A program made the position numbers and the translations under genes. The notes below the pieces were generated by a model. That model was not told the origin of the DNA. It saw only the letters and a list, made by a program, of their open reading frames with translations, and searched no databases. From an uncultured SAR86 cluster bacterium (GTDB taxonomy: Bacteria > Pseudomonadota > Gammaproteobacteria > Magnimaribacterales > AG-339-G14), in assembly GCA_902594855.1 (NCBI GenBank), contig CACJNS010000001.1, positions 40,696-104,695 on the forward strand: DNA of 64,000 bases, written 5' to 3'. Numbering within the stretch: position 1 is the stretch's first letter; each line of letters opens with the position of its first letter. Positions 21,204-33,032 of this stretch are shown one piece after another.

Positions 21204-21710
21204 ATGAATAATATTATTGTAGTTCTAGTCACGACAATGGGCACTTTGGAAATTGAACTTTACGAAGATGATGCGCCGATAACAGTTAAAAACTTTGTGT
21301 CTTACGTTGAAAGCGGTTTTTTTGAGGAAACAATCTTTCATAGAATAATTCCAGGTTTTGTTGTCCAAGGAGGCGGTCATATTTCTGGAATGGAACAAAA
21401 AGAAACTCAGGAACCAATACAAAATGAAGCCAATAATGGTTTAAAAAATGATAGGTATACATTATCAATGGCCCGAACCAATGATCCTCACTCAGCAACT
21501 TCACAGTTTTTCATTAATCTTCAAGATAATATTAGTCTAGATTTTTCCTCTGAAACTCCAATGGGATGGGGATACGCTGTCTTTGGAAAAGTCGTAAAGG
21601 GTCAAGAAGTTGTCGATGAAATGGCAACAGTGCAAACAGGAAGCTTTGGACCTCATCAGGACGTACCAAGAGAAGATATAAAAATTCTGAGTGCATCTCT
21701 AAAACAATAA
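21204..21710 (+). CDS. ppiB: Peptidyl-prolyl cis-trans isomerase (cyclophilin type)
   Basis: FHRIIPGFVVQGGGH, SMARTNDPHSATSQFFINLQDN, FGKVVKGQEVVDEMA. Start placed at 21204, after aaagagg. Confidence 0.93.
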   Translation: MNNIIVVLVTTMGTLEIELYEDDAPITVKNFVSYVESGFFEETIFHRIIPGFVVQGGGHISGMEQKETQEPIQNEANNGLKNDRYTLSMARTNDPHSATSQFFINLQDNISLDFSSETPMGWGYAVFGKVVKGQEVVDEMATVQTGSFGPHQDVPREDIKILSASLKQ

Positions 21711-21717
21711 CTCATTC

Positions 21718-22422
21718 ATGAGTGCGGTTTTAATATCTGATTTACATTTACATGAATCGGACCTTGCTTTGTATGACAAATTTGAGAGGTTTTTATCCTC
21801 AAAAGTTAATGGATTTGATAATTTATTTATCTTGGGTGATTTGTTCGAAACTTGGATTGGTGATGATAATGAATCCGAGTTTAATAAAAATGTCATTGAA
21901 ATTTTAAAAAAAGTATCGACTGGTGGAATAAAAGTTTTTCTAATGCACGGTAATAGAGACTTTTTAATTGGAGAAAATTTTTGCTCATCTATAAAAGCGA
22001 AACTTCTTTCTGATTATCATATTTATGAAGATGGATCTTCTAAGATACTCCTTCTTCATGGAGATACCCTTTGCACAGATGACGTTAGATATCAGGAATT
22101 TAGAAAACTTGTTAGGGATAAGAGTTGGAGAGATGACTTTTTATCTAAATCTTTACAAGAAAGATTTGATATTGCATCTGGTTTAAGAGAAATGAGCAAC
22201 GAAGAAACTGGTAATAAAAAAAATGAAATTATGGATGTTAATCTTGAATCTGTCTTAAAAATTAGCAGTGAATTTAGCATAAACAAAATGATTCATGGAC
22301 ATACTCATAGACCCTTCATCCATAAAGATGAAAACCTTGTAAGAGTGGTCTTAAGTGATTGGGAAAATGAGGTTAACTATGCAACGGTAATTGATGGAGA
22401 GATTTCTCTAGAAACTTTTTAA
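21718..22422 (+). CDS. lpxH: UDP-2,3-diacylglucosamine diphosphatase
   Basis: ISDLHLHES, LGDLFETWIGDD, LMHGNRDFLIGE, LLHGDTLCTDD, MIHGHTHRP. Confidence 0.95.
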   Translation: MSAVLISDLHLHESDLALYDKFERFLSSKVNGFDNLFILGDLFETWIGDDNESEFNKNVIEILKKVSTGGIKVFLMHGNRDFLIGENFCSSIKAKLLSDYHIYEDGSSKILLLHGDTLCTDDVRYQEFRKLVRDKSWRDDFLSKSLQERFDIASGLREMSNEETGNKKNEIMDVNLESVLKISSEFSINKMIHGHTHRPFIHKDENLVRVVLSDWENEVNYATVIDGEISLETF

Positions 22423-22874
22423 GCTTTTTTCTGCTCGAGAGGATCTTTAAAGTACTTTGAATAATGTGCATCAGATAAAGCTAAAAGTTCTTCTTCTAAA
22501 TCTCTCTTAAGTATTTCTAGGTTCATGCTTTCATCATGAAAAGTTATTCCAAAATCACTCAGATCTTCAAAACTTTCACTTACAAGTTTAATTAAATCAA
22601 AAATTTGGCAGTACTCATTAAGATCTGTTTTTATTTTTAAATCTAATTCGGCGATTTTTGTAGATAGTTTTTTTGAGTTTATTTGTTTTATTTTTGAATA
22701 AATAATTTGAGTTTTTAAAGATTCCAATCTCGTCCAGATTGCATCTTTTTCATCTTCGTCGTATTTATTCCAGTTGATTACCTCGAAGTAAAACCTTTTG
22801 CACCCCCTACAAACTTCGTCTCCATATGTCGTAGAACATATTCCAACGCATGGGGTTCTAGTCTTCTTCTGCAT
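22419..22874 (-). CDS. DUF1289 family protein with C-terminal extension
   Basis: TPCVGICSTTYGDEVCRGCKRFYFEVINWNKYDEDEKDAIWTRLE. Confidence 0.8.
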   Translation of the reverse strand: MQKKTRTPCVGICSTTYGDEVCRGCKRFYFEVINWNKYDEDEKDAIWTRLESLKTQIIYSKIKQINSKKLSTKIAELDLKIKTDLNEYCQIFDLIKLVSESFEDLSDFGITFHDESMNLEILKRDLEEELLALSDAHYSKYFKDPLEQKKA

Positions 22875-22906
22875 AAAGGGTATACTAGCAACTTTTTTAG
22901 GGGTTT

Positions 22907-25486
22907 ATGTTAGAAGCATATAAAAAAATTGAAAAAGAAAGAGCCGAACTTGGCATTCCGCCAGAACCACTCGATGCTGAACAAACTGCTGATCTTGTTG
23001 AGCTAATCAAAGAGAACTCTGATGACGGAGAATTATTACTAGATCTATTAATCAATAGAGTTCCTGCTGGAGTAGACGATGCTGCCTATGTAAAAGCAGC
23101 ATTTCTTAATGATATCGCCACAAAAAAGATCACATGTGATTTGATTGATCCCACAAAAGCTACTTTTTACCTAGGAACTATGCTCGGTGGTTACAATGTT
23201 GAACCTCTTATTAATCTTCTCGATGATGACGAATGTGGAAATGAGGCTGTTAAAGCACTTTCACAGACTTTATTGGTTTTCGATGCATTCAATGACGTAG
23301 CAGAAAAATCAAAAGATTCTTCGAATGCAGCAAAAGTTTTAAAATCTTGGGCAGAAGCAGAATGGTTTACATCCAAACCCGAAGTTCCCCATTCAATAAC
23401 TACGACTGTTTTTAAAGTTCCTGGCGAAACAAACACTGACGATCTTTCTCCTGCACCGGATGCTTGGTCAAGACCAGATATTCCATTGCATGCTTTGGCG
23501 ATGTACAAAATGCCAAGACAAGGTTTGTCTAATGATCCTCTTGAAGAAATAAAAAAATTAAAAGAAAAAGGTCATCCTGTATGTCTGGTAGGTGATGTCG
23601 TTGGTACTGGATCTTCTAGAAAATCGGCTACAAATTCAGTCTTATGGCATATGGGAGATGATATTCCTTTCATCCCAAATAAAAGAACAGGAGGCATATG
23701 CATAGGAACCAAAATAGCTCCTATTTTCTTTAATACAATGGAAGATGCCGGCACTCTTGTTTTCGAAGCAGATGTTGAAAAAATGGAATCTGGTGATGTG
23801 ATAACAATATTTCCTCACGAAGGAAAAATCGAAAATGAGAGCTCTGAAAACATATCGTCTTTTGAACTTAAGTCAGAAACTTTTCTAGATGAAGTAAGAG
23901 CTGGCGGAAGAATACCGCTGATAATTGGTAGAAGCTTGACTGATAAAGCCAGGGACTTTTTGAACTTGCCAGCAACAGATGTATTTGTTAGACCGGGGAA
24001 AGCAGATGAATCAAACGACGGCTATACTCTTGCTCAAAAAATTGTTGGTAAAGCTTGTGGTGTTGAAGGCATCAGACCTGGCACCTATTGTGAACCAATT
24101 ATGACTACAGTTGGTTCTCAAGATACCACTGGACCAATGACTAGAGATGAACTTAAGGAACTAGCTTGCTTGGGTTTCACATCTGATTTAGTTATGCAGT
24201 CTTTTTGTCATACCGCTGCATATCCTAAGCCTGTTGATATAGAAACACAGCACACTTTGCCAGAATTTATCAAAACGCGTGGTGGAGTTGCTTTGCAACC
24301 CGGAGACGGGATCATTCATTCTTGGTTAAATAGAATGTTACTTCCAGATACTGTTGGAACTGGGGGAGATTCTCATACTAGATTCCCAATAGGAATTAGT
24401 TTTCCAGCTGGATCTGGACTTGTAGCATTTGGAGCGGCTTTAGGCGTGATTCCTTTAGATATGCCTGAATCTGTCTTGGTAAGGTTTTCTGGAGAAATGC
24501 AACCTGGAATAACTCTTAGAGACCTTGTAAACGCTATTCCTTATGCAGCTATTCAAAAAGGTCTTCTTACTGTTGAGAAAGAAGGTAAGAAAAATATTTT
24601 CTCTGGTAGATGTCTTGAAATTGAAGGATTACCAAATTTAAAAATTGAACAAGCTTTTGAGTTGTCCGATGCTTCTGCAGAAAGATCTGCATCTGGATGT
24701 ACTGTTCTTTTAGATGAAGAACCAATTTTAGAATATCTAAAATCAAATATAGTTCTTTTGAGGTGGCTGATCTCTGAGGGATATGGAGATGCAAGGACCT
24801 TGGAAAGAAGAGCTCAAAAAATGGAACAATGGATTCAAAATCCTGTCTTACTTAAACCGGATAATAATGCCAAGTATGCAGCCACAATTGAAATTAATCT
24901 AAATGAAATAAAAGAACCTCTTTTAGCTTGTCCAAATGATCCAGACGATATAAAAACACTTTCTGAAATTGGAGAAGATAAAATTGATGAGGTATTCATC
25001 GGTTCTTGTATGACAAATATTGGCCATTTCAGAGCTGCTGGAAAACTTTTAAAGGATACCTCTTCTCTTCCAACAAGATTATGGATTTCTCCTCCCACCA
25101 GAATGGATAAATTTCAACTTGAACAGGAAGGCTTCTATGATATTTTCAAAAAAGCTGGGGTAAGAACTGAAGTTCCCGGATGTTCTTTATGTATGGGCAA
25201 TCAAGCAAGAGTTGAACCTAATGCAACCGTCGTATCAACCTCAACAAGGAACTTTCCAAACAGACTGGGTGATGGCGCTGATGTATATCTCGCTTCGGCG
25301 GAACTTGCAGCGATTTCATCTATTCTTGGAAAACTTCCCACCAATGATGAATATCAGAGTTTTATGTCTGAAATAAATACTATGTCAGCTGACATTTTTC
25401 GATACATGAATTTTAACGAAATCAAGAGCTATAAAGATGCAGCTGATAATGCAAAACTTCCAGCTGTGACGATTGAATCTAATTAG
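22907..25486 (+). CDS. acnB: Bifunctional aconitate hydratase 2 / 2-methylisocitrate dehydratase
   Basis: 859 aa colinear with Acn[73 protein letters not shown]. Confidence 0.98.
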   Translation: MLEAYKKIEKERAELGIPPEPLDAEQTADLVELIKENSDDGELLLDLLINRVPAGVDDAAYVKAAFLNDIATKKITCDLIDPTKATFYLGTMLGGYNVEPLINLLDDDECGNEAVKALSQTLLVFDAFNDVAEKSKDSSNAAKVLKSWAEAEWFTSKPEVPHSITTTVFKVPGETNTDDLSPAPDAWSRPDIPLHALAMYKMPRQGLSNDPLEEIKKLKEKGHPVCLVGDVVGTGSSRKSATNSVLWHMGDDIPFIPNKRTGGICIGTKIAPIFFNTMEDAGTLVFEADVEKMESGDVITIFPHEGKIENESSENISSFELKSETFLDEVRAGGRIPLIIGRSLTDKARDFLNLPATDVFVRPGKADESNDGYTLAQKIVGKACGVEGIRPGTYCEPIMTTVGSQDTTGPMTRDELKELACLGFTSDLVMQSFCHTAAYPKPVDIETQHTLPEFIKTRGGVALQPGDGIIHSWLNRMLLPDTVGTGGDSHTRFPIGISFPAGSGLVAFGAALGVIPLDMPESVLVRFSGEMQPGITLRDLVNAIPYAAIQKGLLTVEKEGKKNIFSGRCLEIEGLPNLKIEQAFELSDASAERSASGCTVLLDEEPILEYLKSNIVLLRWLISEGYGDARTLERRAQKMEQWIQNPVLLKPDNNAKYAATIEINLNEIKEPLLACPNDPDDIKTLSEIGEDKIDEVFIGSCMTNIGHFRAAGKLLKDTSSLPTRLWISPPTRMDKFQLEQEGFYDIFKKAGVRTEVPGCSLCMGNQARVEPNATVVSTSTRNFPNRLGDGADVYLASAELAAISSILGKLPTNDEYQSFMSEINTMSADIFRYMNFNEIKSYKDAADNAKLPAVTIESN

Positions 25487-26949
25487 ATTTTATTTGAATC
25501 AGATCTCAAGACCTCGAGATTTTTCAAGTAATCAGAAGAAACTTGATCATCTAAATATTCACCATCAAAGATAGAAGTTTCAAAATTTTCTATCTCTTTA
25601 TTTCCTTCTTTGGCGCTTCTTATAAGATCTTCTAAATTTTGATAAACCAGCCAATCGGCTCCTATATATTCTGCAATTTGATCTTCATCTTTTTGATGAG
25701 CAATCAACTCGGTAGTTGCAGCCATATCAATTCCATAAACATTTTGAAATCTAATTGGAGGTGCTGCGGATGCAAAAAAAACTTTTTTTGCTCCAGCTTC
25801 TCTAGCCATTTCTACTATTTGCTTACTTGTAGTTCCCCTAACAATTGAATCATCTACAAGAAGAACATTTTTGCCTTCAAATTCCATAGTAATTGGATTA
25901 AGTTTTCTCTTAACAGATTTTCGTCGCATCTCTTGTTTGGGCATGATAAACGTCCTTCCGATATATCTGTTCTTCACAAAACCCTCTCTGTAAGGTAAGC
26001 CAAGTTTCTTTGCTACTTCGTTTGCTGATGTTGTGCTGCTTTCAGGGATGGGTATAACTACATCTATTTCGTGCTCAGGATACAGACCAAGTATTTTTTC
26101 GCCAAGGTAGGTACCCATTCTTTGTCTAGCTTTATGAACAGATACCTTATCAATAACTGAATCAGGTCTAGCTAAATAAACGTATTCAAAAATACACGGG
26201 CTATGCTTTGCTGCCTTTTGACTATTGGATCTGCTCATTTTTCCTTCTTTTGAAATAAAAATTGTTTCACCAGCCGCAATGTCATCAATGATTTTAAAAT
26301 CAAGTGCGTCAATTGCCGCGCTTTCGGAGGCAATCATATATTCTGCCCCCATAAGATCCTCATCCCTCTTACCTATGATTAAAGGTCTTATTCCGTGGGG
26401 GTCTCTAACTGCTACTAATCCCACATTGTTGATCATAATTATTATTGAGTATGCTCCAGATAATCTTGATTGCATCCTTGTAACAGCCTCGAAAATTTCT
26501 TCTTTAGAAGGTTGAACACCTCCAATCTGTTGCAGCTCATGAGCAAAAATATTAAGGATTACTTCTGAATCTGAATTTGTATTTAAGTGCCTTCTATCTG
26601 TCTCAGCAAGTTCTTCGCATAGAGAATCTGTATTCACTAAATTGCCATTATGAACAATACTTATACCATATGGTGAATTTACATACATAGGTTGTGCTAG
26701 CTCCCTTGAAGCCCCACCGGCAGTGGGGTATCTAACATGTGCAATACCAATTTTCCCAGTGAGTGACTGAATATGATGCTCTCTAAAAACCTCTCTAACT
26801 AGGCCAAGTTGTTTTCTTGAATTTAATCTTTTTTCCTCTGAAGTAGCTATACCAGCTGCATCTTGCCCTCGATGCTGAATTACTGTGAGAGCCTCATAAA
26901 GATCTGAAGCAACCTCATTTTTTGAGACAATCCCTACTACACCGCACAT
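25483..26949 (-). CDS. purF: Amidophosphoribosyltransferase
   Basis: [38 protein letters not shown] motif [18 protein letters not shown]. Confidence 0.98.
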   Translation of the reverse strand: MCGVVGIVSKNEVASDLYEALTVIQHRGQDAAGIATSEEKRLNSRKQLGLVREVFREHHIQSLTGKIGIAHVRYPTAGGASRELAQPMYVNSPYGISIVHNGNLVNTDSLCEELAETDRRHLNTNSDSEVILNIFAHELQQIGGVQPSKEEIFEAVTRMQSRLSGAYSIIIMINNVGLVAVRDPHGIRPLIIGKRDEDLMGAEYMIASESAAIDALDFKIIDDIAAGETIFISKEGKMSRSNSQKAAKHSPCIFEYVYLARPDSVIDKVSVHKARQRMGTYLGEKILGLYPEHEIDVVIPIPESSTTSANEVAKKLGLPYREGFVKNRYIGRTFIMPKQEMRRKSVKRKLNPITMEFEGKNVLLVDDSIVRGTTSKQIVEMAREAGAKKVFFASAAPPIRFQNVYGIDMAATTELIAHQKDEDQIAEYIGADWLVYQNLEDLIRSAKEGNKEIENFETSIFDGEYLDDQVSSDYLKNLEVLRSDSNKI

Positions 26950-26951
26950 TT

Positions 26952-27506
26952 TTATTGAATCTTTTTGTTTATAGAATCTAGATTTTCTTGAAGTGGAAAT
27001 TTTACCCCTTTAATTTTTTCAGGAACATCATATTCTTCAATTAATTTTGAAATTTCGATGATATGGTAAGAAAAATAACTTTCCTCCCACCATTCTTTAT
27101 TTGCTAACTCTTCCTTTGAAATCAAAAAAATAAATACTAAAACAACTAAGGCTCTCAATGCTCCGAAAGCTGATCCTAAAAACCTATCAAAAAATGAAAG
27201 ACCGATAAGCTTCATTCCTTTTGAAATAATATTTCCAATAAGTCTGAATATAATAAAAGCACAAATAAAAATAATGATTGAACTTAAAATTTCTTTAGTG
27301 AATTCATTAAGGTTATTTAAAGGCAATACCGAAGATAAATTTAGTCTAAAGAAATATGCAAGAAAAATTGAACCTACCCACTCAACTACAGAAAATATTT
27401 CTTTTACTAAACCTTTAAAAGTTCCTACAACAAGAGAAAAAATAAATATTCCTGCCAATAAGAAATCAATCCAATTTAAAGAAATATTTCCTTCAAGAAT
27501 ATCCAT
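26952..27506 (-). CDS. cvpA: CvpA family membrane protein
   Basis: LNWIDFLLAGIFIFSLVVGTFKGLVKEIFSVVEWVGSIFLAY; adjacent to purF. Confidence 0.92.
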   Translation of the reverse strand: MDILEGNISLNWIDFLLAGIFIFSLVVGTFKGLVKEIFSVVEWVGSIFLAYFFRLNLSSVLPLNNLNEFTKEILSSIIIFICAFIIFRLIGNIISKGMKLIGLSFFDRFLGSAFGALRALVVLVFIFLISKEELANKEWWEESYFSYHIIEISKLIEEYDVPEKIKGVKFPLQENLDSINKKIQ

Positions 27507-27519
27507 GATTGATTCTACA

Positions 27520-28737
27520 TCATACTAAATTTGATTCTAGAAACTCTCCGACTAAATAGAATGATCCATAAATAATTATCGCATCGAATTCATTTTTATT
27601 TTTTATTTTCTTATAAGTAACTTCTAGACTATCACCATGAGAACCGATACTTTCATTATTTACTGAAGCTAAGAATTGCTCTGGATTCATTAATCTTCTT
27701 TCTTTACATCTAGGAAAATGCCAACAGTCAATTATTTCTTTAAGAGGAGAAATAAGATCATAACTATTCTTTGAAGATGCGAAAATTGCAGCAGTTTTTT
27801 TACCTTCAATTTTTTTTAAGAGTTCTTTTTTTAATTTCTCTAATGCAGACAAGTTGTGGCAAACATCTAGCAAGATATAAGGATCTTCTGAAATAACTTC
27901 ACATCTTCCTTTAATAGAAAAAGAATCCAAAGCTTTTTGAATTTGGTTTTCTGAAATCTTGAATCCTAAACTTAAGAATGACTTTATAGCTATCGCTATA
28001 GATGATGAATCTATATTTTGTTTATCTTCAAATTTGAATTGATTCTTTTTATCAAGATATAAAATGCTTTCTTTGTTTATCTTTACTTCGAAATCTTTTT
28101 TTAAAAAAGATGAGTTAGCATTTTTAATTTTGATTTCTTTTTTTAGAGAATTCGGTACATGGGAATTGCCAAAAATAAATTTTTTATTTTCTTTAATGAT
28201 TCCAGCTTTTTCTTTTGCAATATTTTCTATTCCTTTCCCTAAAATTTCTTCATGATCAAGTTGAACGTTTGTAATGATAGATAGATCTGCATTTAAAATA
28301 TTTGTGGGATCTAGCCTTCCTCCAATGCCAATTTCTATAATCCAGAGATCAATATTCTCATCATTAAAAATTTTCATCATAGCTAAAGCTAGGTACTGGA
28401 AAAAATTAAGTGGGATATCTCCTTTGGCTTCTTTCACAGCTTCCAGGGAGTTCAAAAATAAGTCATCCGATATTGACTCACCATTTATTTTTATTCTTTC
28501 GTTAATTCGAATTAAATGAGGCGAGGAAAAAGTACCGACTTTTAAACCTTTCTGTAAACCAAGTTGAGTTATTATTTCACCTGTGGTTCCTTTTCCATTG
28601 GTGCCTGAAATGAGAATAATCTTTCCTCTGGGTTGGATGTTGAGAAGATCATAGACCTTCTGAGGATTTTTAAGACCCTTTTCAGAGTTATCCTCAGAAA
28701 AAAGGAATTTGCTTATCCAAGCTTCAAGCTTCGTCAA
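27520..28737 (-). CDS. folC: Folylpolyglutamate/dihydrofolate synthase
   Basis: ISGTNGKGTTGEIITQLG, FSSPHLIRINERIKING, IEIGIGGRLDPTN. Confidence 0.95.
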   Translation of the reverse strand: MTKLEAWISKFLFSEDNSEKGLKNPQKVYDLLNIQPRGKIILISGTNGKGTTGEIITQLGLQKGLKVGTFSSPHLIRINERIKINGESISDDLFLNSLEAVKEAKGDIPLNFFQYLALAMMKIFNDENIDLWIIEIGIGGRLDPTNILNADLSIITNVQLDHEEILGKGIENIAKEKAGIIKENKKFIFGNSHVPNSLKKEIKIKNANSSFLKKDFEVKINKESILYLDKKNQFKFEDKQNIDSSSIAIAIKSFLSLGFKISENQIQKALDSFSIKGRCEVISEDPYILLDVCHNLSALEKLKKELLKKIEGKKTAAIFASSKNSYDLISPLKEIIDCWHFPRCKERRLMNPEQFLASVNNESIGSHGDSLEVTYKKIKNKNEFDAIIIYGSFYLVGEFLESNLV

Positions 28738-29593
28738 TCTTTGGTGATAATTTTGATACTAAATTAAATATTTTTTCTTTTAGTTCAGTCCTAGGCACTA
28801 TCATATCGATCATTCCATGCTTTAAAAGAAATTCACTTTTTTGAAAACCATCAGGCAGTTTAACTCTTACAGTTTGCTCAATGACTCTAGGTCCAGTGAA
28901 TCCGACCTGAGCTTTAGGTTCCGCTATATTTACATCTCCCAACATGGCGAGACTCGCGGCAACGCCTCCATAAATTGGATCGGTTAGTACTGATATGAAA
29001 GGCAGCTTTGCTTGCTTGAGATCATTGAGAGCTGCTGCTGTTTTTGCCATTTGAAAGAGAGAAACTAATGATTCTTGCATTCTTGCTCCTCCGCTAGTAG
29101 AAAAACAAACAAAAGGCAGTTTCTTATCAACAGCATAATATACTGCATCAGTAAATTTTTGACCTACCACTGAACCCATCGATCCGCCCATGAATCTGAA
29201 TTCGAATGCTGCGGCGACCATTTCTCTATCTTTGACTTTACCGTAAGCGGAAATGATGGCTTCTTTCTCATTTATTTTATTAATAGATTCTGAGATTCGA
29301 TCTTTATATTTTTTAGTATCTTTAAAATCAAGCCAGTCTTTAGTTTCAATGCTTTCTGAGATTTCTTGATACTCATTATTATCAAAGAAATAGCTCATTC
29401 TATGTCTCGCACCTATTCTTATGTGATGCCCACAGTTAGTGCAAACATAATGATTTTCCTCTAGGTCCGGCCCATAGATTATTTCATTGCAGTTTGGGCA
29501 ACTCTGCCAGAGGCCTTGTGGGATTGGACTAGGTCTCTCTTCAGGATTTTGTCTTATAAAAGAAGGAAGAATTTTATCAAACCATTTTTTCAT
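28724..29593 (-). CDS. accD: Acetyl-CoA carboxylase carboxyltransferase subunit beta
   Basis: Zn finger CPNCNEIIYGPDLEENHYVCTNCG; GGARMQESLVSLFQMAKT; DPIYGGVAASLAMLGDVNIAEP. Confidence 0.97.
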   Translation of the reverse strand: MKKWFDKILPSFIRQNPEERPSPIPQGLWQSCPNCNEIIYGPDLEENHYVCTNCGHHIRIGARHRMSYFFDNNEYQEISESIETKDWLDFKDTKKYKDRISESINKINEKEAIISAYGKVKDREMVAAAFEFRFMGGSMGSVVGQKFTDAVYYAVDKKLPFVCFSTSGGARMQESLVSLFQMAKTAAALNDLKQAKLPFISVLTDPIYGGVAASLAMLGDVNIAEPKAQVGFTGPRVIEQTVRVKLPDGFQKSEFLLKHGMIDMIVPRTELKEKIFNLVSKLSPKIDEA

Positions 29594-30390
29594 TTTTTTC
29601 TAACATCTCTTTTAAATGTTTTCAGAGACTTTTCTAAAAAATTAAGTGAGTCATTCAATCTAAAATTCTTTTGTTGAATAATATCAATTAATCTACTTCC
29701 AACAACTACGCCATCAGATATTTTTGACATTTTTTGAGCGATCTCCCCTTCCTTTATTCCGAATCCTACCACAACCGGAATTTTTGTTTTTGATTTGATG
29801 TATTTAACCTTGTCTTGCACTTCTTTAAAATTTGAAAGTTTGGCGCCTGTTACTCCTCTAAAAGAAACATAATAGAGAAAGCCACTAGAAAATTTAACTA
29901 TTTTTTCGATTGTTTTTTTTGGAGTTGTGGGAGAAATTAGCCTGATTAAATCCAAATCAATGTCTTTGAGTTTATTATAAAAAAATTCACTTTCTTCGTA
30001 GGGTAGATCCACAATTATCAGTCCATCAACTCCTGCCTTTTTTATTTTTTTGAACAGGTTCTCTCCTTGTGAGAGAAAATTATTCATATAACCCATGAGC
30101 ACAATTGGCTTATCTTGATTATGGATTCTCAACTCCTTAACTAAAGATAATATTTTGCTGAAGGTAATATCGGAGCTTAATGCTCTCTCGTGAGAACGCT
30201 GAATAACAGATCCTTCAGCCATAGGATCTGAAAAAGGAACTCCTATTTCGATGATATCTGCATGAGATAATAGTTTAAGAAAAACTTTTTTTGAAAAGTT
30301 TAAATTATTATCGCCAGCTACATAGTAGGTGATTAGTGTTTTTGACTCTTGATTTCTTGCCCTTTCAAAAGAGTCTTTGATTCTTCCCAT
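29590..30390 (-). CDS. trpA: Tryptophan synthase alpha subunit
   Basis: IEIGVPFSDPMAEGSVIQRSHERAL; YVSFRGVTGAK. Confidence 0.97.
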   Translation of the reverse strand: MGRIKDSFERARNQESKTLITYYVAGDNNLNFSKKVFLKLLSHADIIEIGVPFSDPMAEGSVIQRSHERALSSDITFSKILSLVKELRIHNQDKPIVLMGYMNNFLSQGENLFKKIKKAGVDGLIIVDLPYEESEFFYNKLKDIDLDLIRLISPTTPKKTIEKIVKFSSGFLYYVSFRGVTGAKLSNFKEVQDKVKYIKSKTKIPVVVGFGIKEGEIAQKMSKISDGVVVGSRLIDIIQQKNFRLNDSLNFLEKSLKTFKRDVRKK

Positions 30391-30396
30391 TTTAGA

Positions 30397-31608
30397 TCAA
30401 AAATTAATTCCATCAGCTTTGGCCACTGATTGCATGTCTTTGTCTCCTCTACCAGATAAATTGACAACCACGATGTCTGATTTTTTCAATTTCTTAGCAT
30501 TCTTGGATACCCAAGCTAAGGCATGTGAAGTCTCTAACGCTGGCATTATTCCTTCAACTCGACTTAAATCGTGGAAAGCTTTAAGAGCCTCTTTGTCTGT
30601 AGCTGCTTCATAATGCACTCTGCCCATATCTTTCAAGAAAGAATGTTCAGGACCTACTCCAGGATAATCTAGCCCAGCTGAAACTGAATGAGTCCCCAAA
30701 ATTTGACCATCTGAGTTTTGCATTAAATAAGTTTTCATTCCATGCAGAACTCCAGGAGATCCATCGCTTAAGGGTGCAGCATGCTTACCTGAACTTAAGC
30801 CAGATCCTGCGGCCTCGACTCCAATTAAATCTACCTCTTTGTCCTTAATAAAAGGGTAAAAAATTCCCATGGCATTAGAACCCCCTCCAACGCAAGCGAC
30901 TATTTTATCTGGATACTTTCCAAAAAGGATTTTTGATTGTTTTTTTAGTTCTGTTCCAACGATTGAATTAAAATCCCTAACAATCATTGGATATGGGTGA
31001 GGGCCGGCTACACTGCCAATAATATAATGAGTGTCGTCTATGTAGGAAACCCAATCTCTCATAGCTTCATTCATTGCATCTTTTAATGTCGATGTCCCTG
31101 AAGAAACCGGACATACTTCTGCTCCCATTAATTTCATTCTATAGACATTCTGGGCCTGTCTTTCGATATCCTCAGATCCCATAAAAATTATGCATTCTAT
31201 TCCATGACGCGCGCACACAGCTGCAGTTGCAACGCCATGTTGTCCTGCTCCGGTCTCTGCAATAATTCTTTTCTTGCCCATTTTCTTTGCTAAGAGAACT
31301 TGGCCAACAGTATTATTAATTTTGTGAGCCCCTGTATGATTTAAATCTTCCCTCTTTAGGAAAACTTTGGCTCCATTGAGTTTATCGGTCCATCTCTTTG
31401 CAAAATATAGAGGCGAAGGTCTACCTACAAAGGTTTGCAGATCATTGGTTAACTCTTCCTGAAATTTTTTATCGTTTTTAATCTTTTTATATAAAGATTC
31501 TAGTTCTTCTAATGCAGAAATTAAGGTTTCAGAAACGTACCTGCCTCCAAATGAACCAAATCGTCCATTTTTGTCAGGATAATTGTAATTATTAGTTTTA
31601 TTTGCCAT
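30397..31608 (-). CDS. trpB: Tryptophan synthase beta subunit
   Basis: [54 protein letters not shown]. Confidence 0.98.
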   Translation of the reverse strand: MANKTNNYNYPDKNGRFGSFGGRYVSETLISALEELESLYKKIKNDKKFQEELTNDLQTFVGRPSPLYFAKRWTDKLNGAKVFLKREDLNHTGAHKINNTVGQVLLAKKMGKKRIIAETGAGQHGVATAAVCARHGIECIIFMGSEDIERQAQNVYRMKLMGAEVCPVSSGTSTLKDAMNEAMRDWVSYIDDTHYIIGSVAGPHPYPMIVRDFNSIVGTELKKQSKILFGKYPDKIVACVGGGSNAMGIFYPFIKDKEVDLIGVEAAGSGLSSGKHAAPLSDGSPGVLHGMKTYLMQNSDGQILGTHSVSAGLDYPGVGPEHSFLKDMGRVHYEAATDKEALKAFHDLSRVEGIMPALETSHALAWVSKNAKKLKKSDIVVVNLSGRGDKDMQSVAKADGINF

Positions 31609-32224
31609 TTTTTTTCAAAACCTTAAAAAAAGTCTCAATTTTTTCTATATCTTTTATTGCTTCCTTCGACTCTAGTCCAGAATTTACATCAATTCCAAAA
31701 ATATTATTCTTTTTACTTAACAAATCAGAAACGTTACTAGAATTAATGCCTCCTGCAATGATTATTTTTTCTTTTTCTGTTTTTGGAATAAGCTTCCAAT
31801 CAAAAGCAATCCCTGTTCCACCCTTTTGAACTGAATTACCCGAATCAATTAAAAAAGCATGAGCACTAGAGTACAAATCCATATAGTTTTTCCAATACCT
31901 TAAGTTATAGGCATGAAATGCTTTAATGTATTTTCTACCAAATGATTCACAAAACCCAGCCGGCTCCTCTCCATGAAATTGAATTATTGAATTAGGAAAT
32001 TTTTCAATAACTGTTTTAACTTCTTTCTCACTGGGATTAACAAATACAAAAACTATATCAAGTTCCTTATCTAAACTTTCCTGAATTTTGAGCGGTACAT
32101 CCAATTCAACAAACCTGGGTGATTTTTCATATCTAATAAACCCAAGCGCATCAGCTCCTAAATTTGAACAAAGCAATCCGGATTCTATGTCATTTATTCC
32201 GCAAATTTTTGTATAGATACTCAT
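31598..32224 (-). CDS. trpF: Phosphoribosylanthranilate isomerase
   Basis: [62 protein letters not shown]. The Met at 32224 is preferred over the longer ORF start. Confidence 0.94.
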   Translation of the reverse strand: MSIYTKICGINDIESGLLCSNLGADALGFIRYEKSPRFVELDVPLKIQESLDKELDIVFVFVNPSEKEVKTVIEKFPNSIIQFHGEEPAGFCESFGRKYIKAFHAYNLRYWKNYMDLYSSAHAFLIDSGNSVQKGGTGIAFDWKLIPKTEKEKIIIAGGINSSNVSDLLSKKNNIFGIDVNSGLESKEAIKDIEKIETFFKVLKKNGK

Positions 32225-32228
32225 GTTT

Positions 32229-33032
32229 TCAAAAGATAAATGAACTATGTTCAAAATTAATATAGGGTATCTTCATTTCTTTAGGATATTCGGGGCCAAA
32301 ATAAAATAAACCTTTGGACGTAATTGTTTTACCTGCAAAGTTTCTGTCTTTAGCAGCTAGGATTTTTTTCATGATATCAGGATTTAAATTATCATCGGAT
32401 ATCATAATTAGGGTACCCATAATAATTCTTATCATATTATGTAAAAATGCATTCCCGGTAATATCAAAAAAAATAAATTCTCCCTTCCTTGAAATTTTAA
32501 TTGATTCAATATTTCTAAAAGGACTGTGAGATTGACATGAAGATGAACGAAAAGAACTAAAATTATTTTCTCCAATCAAAAATTTAGAAGCTTTTTTTAA
32601 CTTACTAACATTAATTTTCTTTTGAACAGATAAAGAATAATTACTCGAAAAAACAGAGCCGGTTGATCTTTCTTCAATGACGTACCTATACCTTCTTTTA
32701 ATGGCTGAAAATCTTGCACTGAAATCTTTATCAACTTTTTTTATCCAAATCGCTTTAACTTGAGGACCCATTAAGGAATTAAGCCCCTTGAGGTAAGATT
32801 CATCAGTTCTACTTTTGCTTGTCTCAAAATGTACAGTTTGATTCAGCGCGTGGACGCCGGAATCAGTCCTTCCTGAGCAAATTGTTGATATTTTCTGATC
32901 AAGAAATTTTGATAGTGATTTTTCAACGATATCTTGTACGGTTGTGTGACCCTTTTTTTGTCTTTGCCAGCCTTTTAAATTTGTACCTATGTACTCTAAC
33001 CCAAGCGCGTACTTCTTAACTTCCTTGATCAT
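32229..33032 (-). CDS. truA: tRNA pseudouridine(38-40) synthase
   Basis: GWQRQKKGHTTVQDIVEKSLSKF, CSGRTDSGVHALNQTVHFET, FLHNMIRIIMGTL. Confidence 0.97.
   Translation of the reverse strand: MIKEVKKYALGLEYIGTNLKGWQRQKKGHTTVQDIVEKSLSKFLDQKISTICSGRTDSGVHALNQTVHFETSKSRTDESYLKGLNSLMGPQVKAIWIKKVDKDFSARFSAIKRRYRYVIEERSTGSVFSSNYSLSVQKKINVSKLKKASKFLIGENNFSSFRSSSCQSHSPFRNIESIKISRKGEFIFFDITGNAFLHNMIRIIMGTLIMISDDNLNPDIMKKILAAKDRNFAGKTITSKGLFYFGPEYPKEMKIPYINFEHSSFIF

Noticed and set aside
32314-32529. Antisense ORFs within truA and trpF (also 31602..31829)
   Set aside because: Hydrophobic Ile/Phe-rich shadows typical of AT-rich coding DNA read on the opposite strand.
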